From contig NC_045128.1 in the NCBI RefSeq assembly GCF_007655135.1, positions 18,260,811 to 18,324,810 on the forward strand: DNA of 64,000 nucleotides, in the 5' to 3' direction. Under the pieces are notes generated by a model. It was not told where the DNA came from and ran no database searches. It saw only the letters and a program-made list of their open reading frames with translations. Within the stretch, counting starts at the first letter, position 1; each line of letters begins with the position of its first letter. Position numbers and translations under genes: made by a program. Source of the stretch: Punica granatum (lineage: Eukaryota; Streptophyta; Magnoliopsida; Myrtales; Lythraceae). Positions 35,976 through 46,793 of this stretch are shown one piece after another.

Positions 35976-36318
35976 TTTTCCGCGTGCCCGAGTAGGGTAT
36001 CGATGCGACGCCAGTTGTTAGTACCTGTATATGTGTAAGTGTATAAGTGCAATTGTTGTGTGTTAACCATCTTCGAGATGTAAATGACAATATATAAATG
36101 CGTGAGATGTATGAGTTTAAAAAAACACTAATGCCATTACATCAGCTTGATTCACGTTTCATAATTTACAAAGGCAGTCTGTTCAAAAGGAAACATAAAC
36201 ATTAAACCGCCAACTGTTACGACCCGTAGCTGAGTGAGCACTACGCGGGTTCTATACAGGCAAAAACGCTCAGCAACTGAGCTCAAGGGTGGGAGATCCT
36301 GTGCGCTCTTGCCTGCGC
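35976..36318 (-). other. ORF1-gag spacer (M3)
   Basis: Non-coding spacer matching that of M2 at 4304-4610. Both contain GTGTAAGTGTATAAGTGC-like and CATTACATCAGCTTGAT-like stretches. It fixes the limits of ORF1 and gag. Confidence 0.6.
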
Positions 36319-36852
36319 TCAATCCAGCGTAGCGTTCAAACGCGCTATCTCCCTATCTTGGCCGGCTACGCGTGCACGAGTTTGAACCAACTCACTCTGA
36401 AGCTCTCTGTGATCAGTGAGTTCTGCACGAATATCCACTAGCTCACAGCGAAGACGATCTCGTTCTGCCCTAATAACCTGCAGCTCTGTGCGCGCGACTC
36501 CTTGGACTGAGCTCTCTGCATCTGAAATGTCTGCGTGCGATGTCGGCAGCATCTGTGGCATGCGTAGCCGACGAACAGGTGCGAATCCATATGGATGGAA
36601 CTGCATCACATACGCTGCTGTAGCTGCGAAAGCTCGCTCTTCGTCAGTGGGATGTTATGGAAAGTACAGTTCCTGGACGATGCGCGTGCTCCATAAGCGT
36701 CGGACCTCTCTAACCCGTAGAATCCTATCCGGGAGTGAAATTGTGGTGTTTGCCCACCTGAAGCGGTGTGAAGTGCGATCTGCTTCTATAGGAATATCTT
36801 GTAGCCCACCGAGTTGTCTGATGACTCGGGATGGAAAGATAAGTGTGCTCCC
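36319..36852 (-). pseudogene. ORF1 C-terminal part, one in-frame stop (M3)
   Basis: C-terminal 178 codons of the same ORF1 seen in M2 (4611-6107). The alignment starts at GSTLIFP and includes LQDIPIEADRT and the glutamate/arginine-rich likely coiled coil near the end. A TAA at 36657-36655 replaces the glutamate codon found in M2 (YFPEHPT). The N-terminal two thirds are missing because the P2 LTR begins at 36853. The frame running on past 36852 to 36984 is LTR sequence and not part of the protein. The two copies differ by many substitutions while keeping the frame, as expected for a sequence that was under coding constraint. Confidence 0.8.
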
Positions 36853-37855
36853 TGTCAGCACCCCATTTTGGCCCACCGGCTCCCCATGCGAGGATCCCCA
36901 ACCGAGGCCCGGGGCACTATTCATCACCCGGCAATTGGATGCAAATGGGCAGGCACGAGGCCATGGACAGTAAGAGAAGAGCACAATCCACTGAGAGAGA
37001 CGGAAGAGAGCAGTCAGAAGAACAGACGAACGAGGAATCCCGAAGACGGCGGAGCCGGCACTGTGGCACTATTCATCACTGAGTCACCGAAGCACCGAAA
37101 GGTGCCCAATATGGGGCTCCAAAAATCCCCCTCAGTGCCAAAACGACCAATGACGCGTCCGGACGCATTTCCGGGACATCCTGCTTGAGCCGGGACACCC
37201 CGATCCCCCACGGACGCCTTTTCTGACATAGCTCCTGGGGTTCGCCCCACTGACTAGCAAGCGGCCCCTCAAAATGGGCCTACAAGCACCCGGGGACCAC
37301 CAGGGCCGGGGAACAAGCTTCAGACAACCTTCCGGAGCTCGGCTCGGTCTCCCGAACTACGTTTCAGTGGTCACGAACGCCTCCCAGCGAGCCTTCGGGT
37401 ATTTCCACGAAAAGCAGAGACCACGAGGGTCTCTGAGTACCTCACAATAATCTCCAAGCACCTCAAGGCCTTCAGGGCACACTGAGAAAACCCCGGTCAA
37501 AGTCCCTAGGTCTTCCCGGGCCAACGGTCCCCGACCGAGGACGACGAGCCAACAATCACTCACGGGGCAATAGGATCGCCAAAACAAATGCAAGGATGCA
37601 CAAAGGTCAATCAGGGGTCGAGGGGCACTAAACTCCACTCCGAATGTCCAAACGAGGCAAAACCGACTCTCGAGGCGTCGAGTCGCCCGAACGTTCGTCC
37701 ACACGACGCATGGCGATATTGGGCTCATTCAAATCCTCGTAGTTCAAGCATTCCAAATCTTCAAATTAATTGGACATCGGAGGTCGGATGCAAGCTCAAT
37801 CGGGTCTCAAGCATTTTCCGGCTTTCTTCCTAATCAAGTGGAACCCTTGAGCTTG

Positions 37856-37902
37856 CCAAGCCGAGCCAAGCCGAGCCGAGCCGAGCCGAGCCGAGCCGCG
37901 AG
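37856..37902. repeat. (GAGCC)n microsatellite in the P2 LTR
   Basis: About nine imperfect units of GAGCC / CAAGCC / GAGCCGC. The other LTR copies lack it. Confidence 0.8.
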
Positions 37903-38136
37903 CCATGGCTCTCCTCTAAAGACAAGCCAAATGAGCCTCCACCACACATTTTCAAAATATCTTCTTACACCCATCACTTCCCTTCTCCCATCCATCACCT
38001 CCCATCCACTTTCCCCTGACTTCCCCTACACTCAACATGACAACTTCCCCACCCTAATCTTCCCTCCAAAAATTCGGATCCCCTAAGCACCACTTAATTG
38101 CACTTAACTCCACTTAATCTTGTCATTTAGTCTTCC

Positions 38137-38144
38137 TTTATAAG
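38137..38144 (+). promoter_or_regulatory. Putative LTR TATA box (P2)
   Basis: TTTATAAG follows TTAATTGCACTTAACTCCAC and precedes a CT-rich stretch (CTCTTGCACTCTCTCTTAG). The layout is the same as in P1 at 18842. Confidence 0.5.
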
Positions 38145-41100
38145 CCCATTGCATCATTAACTTAAACACAACTCCTCTTGCACTCTCTCTTAGTATTTCT
38201 CACTCAAACAAATGCTCTCAACCTCCCAAGAACTTCAGCAAAATCGCAGCAAGCAAGAACCACCCAAAAACCAAGCAAAACACTCAAGACTTAAGTCGGA
38301 ATCCATCCCGACTTAAATCCAAACTTCACCAAACTTCATATCCTACATGTTTTCGACCCCCTCTATCCATTTCCGAGCTTAGATTTCAAGTTTGAAGCCT
38401 CTAAGTTAGAGAATCAGCTCAGTACAGAACCGAGCACAGTTTTGGCCCAGCCGGGTCAAAACTTCCAACCCTGTTTTCTCACCTTCTCGAGTCGGTCTGA
38501 ACTTTCAAAACCCATCAAACACCTCCGGGGGTTCGTTAGGAGTCGGGAGCCACCGACCTTGCTCAAACATTCCATCGGAATCCACCGTTATGAATTCCGA
38601 CCCGAAAACTGCTCAGTCGGGCCGGCGTTTCTGACTGTCTGTTCGGTTTTCTTGCAGATCGGGTCGATCCGTGACCCTTTTCGATGAACGACCACTTCTA
38701 CTACCTCCAGGGGTCAGTTAGGAGTCAGGAGACGTTGGCCTTGCTCAAAATGTCCATCGGAATCCATCGTTATGAATTCCGACCCGAAAACTGCCCAGTC
38801 GGGCCAGTTTCCAGACGTGCTCTGTTTTGGGTGATTTTTGCAGGACTGTACGGGTCGACCCGACAACTCTGGGAACAAACGACCACCACGGTCACTTAGA
38901 GGAGTCCCTTGGCTATCCAAGGCCGCCGACCTTGCCTCAAAATTCCATCGGGAACCTCCGTGGCGACGTCCGACCCGACTTGTGCCAGTCGGGTCTGTCC
39001 ACCCTTCCATTCAGGTCTGTTTGGTGCCATTCGGGTCTGTTCAACGGAAAACAGCCCAAACCCGACCCATCAACGGTCCAACCCGACTCTTGAAGGTACC
39101 ATCCCGCATCTCGGGACTAGGTATGACCATTCCCGACTTAGAGGAGCTAGGACTTTTACATTATTGTTGTGTTTATGGAGTTTTGAGGGGTTTTAAGCAT
39201 GATTTTAATTTCGAACTTTAATATTATGCAATTTCCTTATTACACCATGCATGTTTATCATCGTTTAACTTGCTAGCATGTCGGGAAATATTTAAATCGA
39301 AGTCGAGGAAACTATCCCGACCCGGAAAAGCCGAGATCATTCGGGTTAACCTCTCCATGAGGTAACCTAGAGCTTTCTTGACCTTTTTGGGTCAAGACCG
39401 GATTCCTTTGCCCCGATTTAAATTGTTTCCTGAGTTTTATCGTTTTTCTCACATCCATGAAGTCGGTATTGTTTTATCGATTCCTTTAATAATATGTTTG
39501 TGCATGTTTGCATGTTTGAATGTGTTATTTAAATCATGATAATACCGACTTTCGTTTAATCGTGTTATTTAACATGTTTGATGTTTGAGCATGCGAGAAA
39601 CGATTCAAAACAAGACGGGGAAAACTCGTGAAACCAAATACAAGCCATGAGACCTCTCGGCTTTATCCAAGGAGAATAGGCCGAGAGTCTCATGGAGTTA
39701 TTCAGGTTCCATGAGGCTTCCTCTTCCCGTTTTAAATCCGTTCTCGGATTTCGTGTAATTTGCAAGTTCAATTACATCGAGAATTTCACATGAAATGTCT
39801 TTCCAAACCAAAATATGCATGGATTCGCAATTCGGAGACCCTTTCGGGCCTATTAGGACCAAAGGGTGTTTCGGCCATCGTTGGCCGAATCTTCCTCGGT
39901 CTTTCTTGACCCGTCTTGGTCGCCGAGTCACGAATCATTTTTACAATTAATGCATTCGGCACAACCCTTAAGCATTAATTCCACAAACGGGTTAATCGGG
40001 ACGCTCACATGATTAAACCCACTTCACACTGACAAGGTTTACACGAATTGGCCATTAACTGATAACTCGCGTCGATGAGTTGTCAAATGACGTTGGCGCC
40101 CTTTTCAAACTTATCAATTTCAAAACCCGAAATGCGCGGTCCGATGTAGCATGGATGTCTGAAAAGGGTTTCTGTGTCTCAACTTGAATGTTTACCTGAT
40201 TCCAGGTAGCTCAGGTCAGGATACAGAAGATCTTTCTAGATCACTTCCGGGCAGATCGACCGGTTCTTTGGCTTTTTCGGGGTTCTTGCACAACCCTGGA
40301 CGACCCAGGGAATTGGTCGACACCGGCTACAGGCCGAGGTGGCCCGCACTGCGATGTTTCCCCTTTTCTGAAAACAATTTTCAAATAAAGGGCAAAATCG
40401 TCTTTTCACAATTCAGCGACACTCTTAGGGTTAGCATGACAGAAACACTACAGTATGGGACAAGAACGGGCTACCTGTTCAGGTGCAGATTCATCTGCAT
40501 AGCCCTTTCTTATCTAACTGATGAGTTTCTGTCATCCTAACATAAACTCGGGTAACTAGAACGGTTATCTCTGTCATAAAACATGCAAAATGCTGATTAA
40601 CCTTTCACTCGACTTAACCAAACACTAGATAATGGTTAGGAGGAATTCTAGATTCCAAATCTAGAGTCGAAACATGAGTTTGGCTAATTCAGTGGAAATT
40701 CAGTGTCACAATACAGAACAACTGTAAAAGCAATCCACACACATGAGATTTGACTCTCTTTGTCAAGTTCTAAAAAATAAAGCCGAATGCTAAAACATTG
40801 GCACGTGCTTGTTTGTCTAGGGTAGGATTTGCATGCCAAAATACCCCGGATTAACAACTTGTTAAAACACGTACACTCGATAATAACAAACACCTTGTCT
40901 GTTATTTACATGTTGCGTGTTATCTTTCCGCACCTGTTTGCCATGCGGGTCGAGCCTGATCCCTAGGCCGAATAATATTAGGGTTCAACGCCCTAATCAT
41001 CGAGCACAGGGTTCAACGCCCTAATCAACACTCACAGGGTCCAACGCCCTATTCAGTGAGAACGTCCATTGAATTTCAGTTCTTCGGTCTTTTTCCCTAA

Positions 41101-41669
41101 ACTCACGGCGAGTTAGAGTGGAATAATAACCGAACGCGAAACGACTGGAATTCGACCCTTTTTGTAATTTGTATTTATTGTTTTCGAGAGCAGGGATTCA
41201 ACCTCCATGGTTCGATGAACTGTAACGCAAGATTGTGAACCAACTCCCCGACATACGGGTTTACTTCTCTCTCGGCTTCTCAACCGACATCGTTTAATTC
41301 ACCGAATCTTCGGTGTCAAAATGTGCGAGCCGAGTGCAGCTTAATTCATGCGGTAAATCATAAAACATGCAAGCCTAGCAAACCATAGTACCGAAAGGGC
41401 GTGCGGGATATAGGCCCGCACGTAACATGAACCCCCGAACACGGATTTTTCGGTTCCGCATGACCATTGCCTTAGCATTTAGGTGTACCCCGTACCCCTA
41501 GACTCAGGCGACTCAACGGCCCTCGACCTACGGGTCGTAAACAGTAAGTGGCGACTCCTTCTCACGTGCGTCCGTCGCGTGTCCCCGGGAAGGTGGACAC
41601 TCCCAAGCCGCGTTTGCTTAGGCGCGCGCATGCGTGCCCCGATGAGATTAAATTCGGGTGCGCACAGCT

Positions 41670-41688
41670 TGGCGACTCCACTGGGGAC
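41670..41688 (+). promoter_or_regulatory. Primer binding site, tRNA-Arg type (P2)
   Basis: TGGCGACTCCACTGGGGAC complements the 3' end, CCA tail included, of the plant tRNA-Arg ending CCCCAGTGGAGTCG, as far as I can recall that tRNA. It lies three bases after the LTR. It is one base different from the M2 site. Confidence 0.85.
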
Positions 41689-42030
41689 ATCTAGAGGGTT
41701 CGGGCTCAATCCCGTTTGCTTGCTTGCTTGTTTATTTACTGCTTTCCGTCGTTTACCGCTTATCTATTTACGCACATTTATTTCACGCATGCATTGCATA
41801 TCATACTAGTTTCTTAGGTACCTTGTCCGACATCCCACGGGCACCAATATAGGAAGCTAGGTTAGTCAGAGGTTCCGAGTAAGGGAACGGATCGAGTCGG
41901 CTATGCCACCGAACCGGCCCCCAAAGATCCTCGCTCGATTTCAAGGAATTCACACCCTTGAGTCGGGAGCCCCCATCCATAGATAGCACGGTCCCTGTAG
42001 CACCGAACCATGCATCGTGCTATGCCTCCA
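41689..42030 (+). other. P2 untranslated leader
   Basis: Matches the M2 leader on the opposite strand (AGGAAGCTAGGTTAGTCAGA, then AAGATCCTCGCTCGATTTCA). It also holds TTTACTGCTTTCC at 41735-41747, a 13-base word that recurs in every unit of the array beginning at 46794. The M2 leader differs here (TTTATCGCTTTCC). Confidence 0.65.
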
Positions 42031-43383
42031 TGCAAGCCTTCAACCCGACTCCGACAAATAGTCCATCAGGTCGGCCTGCGTGCCACTTTGAGTCTCTTCT
42101 ATTTCGAGAGTGATGTACATGTACCTTGTAATTTATATTAAGCCGTGGGCATTTACTCTCTTCGTACACATGCATCATGCAGTTTTTAAAATTAGGATGT
42201 CTTTCATGTTGACGAGTCCTAAACGGAGTTTCCTGTCGTCTTGGTAAGGGACGCCTTGCTTGGCCTCCTGCCCGCGCCTCGACAAAGTCCGCCAACACAC
42301 GAGGACCTCACCGACTCGCCACAGAACGCGAATGGGGTATATTCCGGGACAAAATGATCGACCTCATCAACACTAGGTTCGATCACCGAGAGGTCGCTGA
42401 GAGATGAAGAACTCGCCGGCCAACCACCTTAGAGGGATCTCTCCCAAACCCGTGCCAAGATGCAGAGATGCGGTCAGGAGCTTGCTTGAGCGAACGCCGC
42501 CCTAGAGAGGTCTAGGAAGAGGGCTCGAGGAGGCCCACACATGCACTCTAGGATAGATATCTCTGCAAGGCCCTCGCCTAGAACCGATGCTTTCTGGGGC
42601 CGCGCTCGCTCAAACCCTGAGTGTGGTGGCAAATCAGCTTAAGGCTCTATTTTACAAAATTTGCATTGTACTTTGAACCTTTCGAGTCAATGTGAACGAC
42701 AACATTAGCATTTGAAAACTCACGTACTGCATGCATCCTATCCATTTACTGTTTTACACGACAATTAACACTACCACACGGTAGACAAAGTTGTGACCGC
42801 CTTTGCAGGTGGACCTCTCGTGGTCCTCACCCTTCCTCCACGGCGAGACGATCGGTAGCTCAAGGGCCAACCATCCAGGCAACACTAACTCCCCATTAAT
42901 CCCGCGCAATCGATTATGTCATTGCATGGTTGAGCACACGTCCCTCTATGCTACAAGTTCTTCCATCAGCACAACTGAGCGTGCCATTTCCGCGTCGTGC
43001 GAGCACACCCCTACCTTGCCCATGCACGCATCCTCGACACACCTTGTGCATATTTCTCAGTGCGCTCGCACGACGCCTACCAGCCTAGTTCAATCCCCTA
43101 CGCCCTTACGCTGAAATCGCAAATATAGTTCGCTCCTTCATTGTTTTCTTTTCCCATTGTAGGAAATTCTACACAAGAAGACAGCATGAATACTGATCAA
43201 CCACAATTGAGACAACAAACGTCTTCCATCCATCCAGCTCCTTGGGATTTCAACACTGAGTCCCCATCCCTACTCCACAAAGCAAGACCGCAAGCAAATC
43301 AGCGTCACCGTATCGCAGCGCCTCACGCTATTCCTCAGCATTGACCTTTGCTTTCGCATTTCTTGCACTTTCCTATCAACCCC
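42031..43383 (+). other. P2 internal DNA, nothing recognised
   Basis: About 1.35 kb without a gene that I can support. Two short plus frames (42803-43114 and 43141-43344) are rich in Ser, Thr, Pro and His, resemble no family I know and have no sister copy here. The place is where ORF1 and gag would be expected. Confidence 0.5.
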
Positions 43384-43750
43384 GCATTTATTGCATCAGG
43401 CTTCGGCCCCACACCGGGCTTTAGCCCTGCATCGGGCTCCAGCCCTGCATTTACTGCATTGGGCTTCGGCCCCGCATTTATTACATTGGGCTTTGGCCCC
43501 GCATTTATTACATTAGGCTTTGGCCCCGCATCGGGCTTCAGCCCTGCATCGGGCTCCGGCCCTGCATTTACTGCATTGTGCTTCGGCCCCGCATCGGGCT
43601 CCGTCCCTGCATTTTTTGCATTGGGTTTCGGCCCCGCATCGGGCCCTGGCCCCGCATTTACTGCATCGGGCTCCGGCCCCGCATTTACTGCTTTTGGGCT
43701 CCGGCCCCGCATTTACTACTTTCAGGTTTTGACACATCGCATTTACTGCT
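43384..43750. repeat. Minisatellite of GGCTTCGGCCCCGCATTTA type
   Basis: About 0.37 kb of units of roughly 18 and 27 bp built from GGGCTTCGGCCCCGCA(T), with or without TTTA(T/C)T(A/G)CATT. Toward its end the units change to CATTTACTGCTTT and CATTTACTACTTTCAGG. These words (GGGCTTCGGCC, TTTACTGCTTT, TTTACTACTTTC) are the same as those that build the large array from 46794. Confidence 0.85.
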
Positions 43751-44770
43751 TTCAGGCTCAACTAAAATCCAAAATCGACTTGGATTCAAATTCATCCAAG
43801 CGATACTCCGAGGAGCAAGTCTAATCCTTCAACCGCAAAGATCACAAGCGACAGCTCCGATGAACAGAACATGGCCCTGCCCACCCGCCGCGAAAGTCAT
43901 TAGCACGGTCACATCTCCGACCGGAGAATGATCCCTGCCCACCCTCCACTGTGGCCAACAACCAGCCACTGGGGCAACATGCACTATTCCCTAAACTCTC
44001 TTTTACATTTATATGCATTCTCAAACAAGCTCCAGGCATGAACGAACCCTTCACGGGCGCACTATGATAGCCCCGAAGATGCCCTGTTGGTTCTGTCGGA
44101 ATTGTTCGATTCGTCTGTCCTCATGGGATCCGACTTCTCGAGCCTTCCCTAGGACGGCTGCGCATGCTAACCAGCAATAGGGGAAAGTACACCTATGTGG
44201 CCCCTAGCCACGGTCTGCCCACTCCAGGGTGGCGATGACTAAATCTCGGAATTGAATGTCCCCTACGTGCGGCACCCCATGGGTCGCGCGCTGGACGAAG
44301 GAATTTCCCATGGGTCCACCTTACATTTCTTACCACATATTCCACCGCATAATCGCCTAATGCATCATCCTCTTTGTCATCCTTCATAGGGACACGCTAG
44401 TCGCGGGCGAAGAGCGATGCGCGGGTTCACACCTCCTCGAGAACTCCTATCGGGTCTTTCTTCCTATACTTTAGTAGGGAAGGGCCCGACAAGGAGGTAC
44501 CCCCTATGAAGCCGACGACGGAAGCATCCGAACGAGCCGCATGCCTTCAGCGCAACCGTCTCAATCGACAAACAAACATGCCTATCGGCTTCGAGAGCAC
44601 ACCTTTCCGGCGTACAACTGATGCTGGAGCCACAAGCACGATCGGGGACGATGATTGTACAAGACGCCCGACACAAATCACAAAGACCGGGGCATCCCCG
44701 TCCAACATTCACGCGAAGCAACCTTGGTCACCCACACTCCTGGGGAAATTTTGTTTTCTTTTTAGACAAT
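43751..44770 (+). other. P2 internal DNA, nothing recognised
   Basis: One kilobase without repeats or a supportable gene. Open frames up to about 88 codons occur on both strands, but none shows a known motif. Confidence 0.5.
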
Positions 44771-46793
44771 AGGGGAAAGGACTTGTAAAGTTTGCAAGGA
44801 CAAAAGACGCGAAGTTCGGCTTTTGAGTGCACAAGCATCAGACTTCTGGGAAAACCAACCCTCACAAAATTGGGCTAGGACTACAAAGTACATCAAGTCT
44901 CCATGGGGCGAAGCAAACAAAAGCAGCCTCGATGATGCAAAGTCGAGGAGTTTCAAACAAATATAAGGGGCACAATACAGACCCCAGCTGCAAGAAAAAA
45001 ACAGAGTGAAAAGACGCGGGAAAAACCCGCCAACAAAGAAGAGAAGAGAGAGAGAAAAGAAGCGGAAAAACCCGCCAACAAAAAATGGGGCAATGCCGAG
45101 GTTCACCAAAAGCACCGGCACCCCCAATCCAAAAGAAATGAATGAATCCCAACAAATAGGGAAGCAGCAGTCGCAACTCCTCGACGGAGACAGAACGTAA
45201 CGCACTCGGAGGTCGAATTATTCGAAACCGTCGCCCTTGCAAACACGAGAGACAAAAGAATCGAGCCTGCTAGGTTGAAAACCCCATGGGGCGATCTAGG
45301 CAAAAGTTAGGGCAAAAGAGAGGCACGACTGAAAATCCCGAGGCGGGCGGTCGTGGCAAAAGAAGAGTTCATCCTCTTTAGGTTGAGAGGTACGGCCCCG
45401 AGGCGGGTGACCGTAGCAAAAGGAGAGTAAAATGAGAGATAAACAAAATAGTCCCCTAGGCCTTCGCACACTGTGCGGACCAGGGATCCCCAAGGGAAAT
45501 GGCCAGGTTATCTACTCCAACACGATCCCCGATCGGCTCTCCTACCGAACTCAACCGTCCAAGGCGGATTCTTCTTCAAGCACAGCGGGCGACCAAGCAC
45601 GCAATCCAAACAGTTCAAGACAGCCAACACCAACCGAAGGGCGGAACAGAAGGGGGTACATCTCACTGCAGACGTGAACCCGTGTATCCTTTTAGCCTAG
45701 GGCAATGTGCTCCCCAAGCTTTCTCTTTTTCCTTTGTCATTCACATAACTCTAACGGGTCACGGCCACCCTTCAATCGGCTACCGCAAAGCCAAAATCCT
45801 AGACATTTCTTTCCGGGAGTCTAGTCATAACACTCTGGAAATGACTAGACCGAGGTCTGACCAAATTTGAACGAAATTCCGCATGCGGGTTACAAATGCA
45901 GCCGCCCTACGGTACCCTAATGAGAAGGGTCCTAAGTTCACGGGCGCGTCGAACAACCGATAGAGCCACTTGGGCACCTTTGAGAACGTCTCGATATGCC
46001 CATGTAAGGCCAACAGGAGCCCCGGAGGCCTTGCATCGAGGCCTCTGAAAGCGAGATCCCATTCGCATCGCTAAAACAAAAACTCTTTGCGGGTCGCTCA
46101 GGCGACCCGAAACTAAAGAGTGTGCGTCTCAAAGACATCTTTTTATCCGCGCTTACACGTTGTTAATAACCCCCATGACTTACTAATGATGTCAGGATCA
46201 CACTTACAACAAACGCGGGAACTACGACAGACTCTGATTCTTGACTCCTCGGGATACGTAGGCACTCTACCCCAGAGTCCGAGTCCCTTATCGCACGACC
46301 GGGCATCCCAAGCGAACTACAATCGCCACTGCGACAGAGCTGACATCCGGCAAAGCAACGACTAACCGCCCCAGCAGCAAAGCCGGCTTCCGGCAGATCA
46401 AACAAACCGCCACCCCAAGGGAAAGTATAGACGAAGCAACTTTATCGCAGCAGCAACGCTAATCTACAGCAGATCAACACCTTTGGGACAGCATCAGCCC
46501 TGTACACTTGGCGCGCACCACTGTCCACATGGCTAACGAAGAGTTATGCTCTTCTTTGCAGATACGCATGGAACCCCAAGGGGCATCTCCTTCTTGACGA
46601 ATGCACGATTGGCTTGCGCGACAGATCAGGGTTTTGAACCAAACGGAGGGCATGACAAAGAATCCTCTTGGCCCTAGTTCGAGGGAACGACAAATAACAA
46701 GCTCGACTCGGGGCGGGACAATCTGCCTCTGCCAACACCTCCGGCACATCACCTAACGCGGATCCCCGCCTCTACTCCCCCTTGCATATCGTT
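44771..46793 (+). other. P2 3' UTR-like region before the array
   Basis: From 45270 the plus strand reads CTAGGTTGAAAACC, then GGCAAAAGTTAGGG and ACCGTAGCAAAAGGAGAGTA (45411-45430). The M3 3' UTR has the same words in the same order on its strand (28570-28470). A weaker internal repetition of the GAGGCGGG..CGT.GCAAAAG..GAG motif is visible at 45340-45425. The remaining bases up to 46793 show no gene and end in a C-rich stretch before the first array unit. Confidence 0.6.

Larger units (their letters stand above)
21591..36852 (-). mobile_element. M3: near-complete Tat/Ogre-type retrotransposon
   Basis: On the minus strand the order is partial ORF1 (36852-36319), gag (from 35975), protease and G-patch, predicted intron, RT and RNase H, archaeal-type RNase H, integrase (to 28743), 3' UTR repeats, polypurine tract, and 3' LTR. 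The 5' LTR and the first two thirds of ORF1 are displaced by P2, which enters at 36853. All coding blocks from gag to integrase lie in one frame. They are broken by single in-frame stops at 34800 and 30501, plus one in ORF1 at 36655. Confidence 0.9.
36853..41666 (+). mobile_element. P2 5' LTR, 4.8 kb
   Basis: Complete LTR of 4814 bp from TGTCAGCACCCCATTTTGGC at 36853 to GTGCGCACA at 41666. A primer binding site follows three bases later, so this is a 5' LTR. Its first 1.2 kb (36880-38050) is clearly different from P1 while the ends and the right-hand part match. That indicates either an LTR subfamily or replacement of the U3 upstream part. Near 41191 it lacks about 0.15 kb present in P0 (3628-3767). 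Confidence 0.85.

Noticed and set aside
42803..43344. Two Ser/Thr/Pro-rich open frames in P2
   Set aside because: Short, no recognised motif and no second copy to show conservation. Possible remnants, but not supportable as genes.
43348..43824. 158-codon plus-strand frame rich in FGPAFITLG repeats
   Set aside because: Produced by the 43384-43750 minisatellite; frames on both strands are open and no start context or domain supports it.
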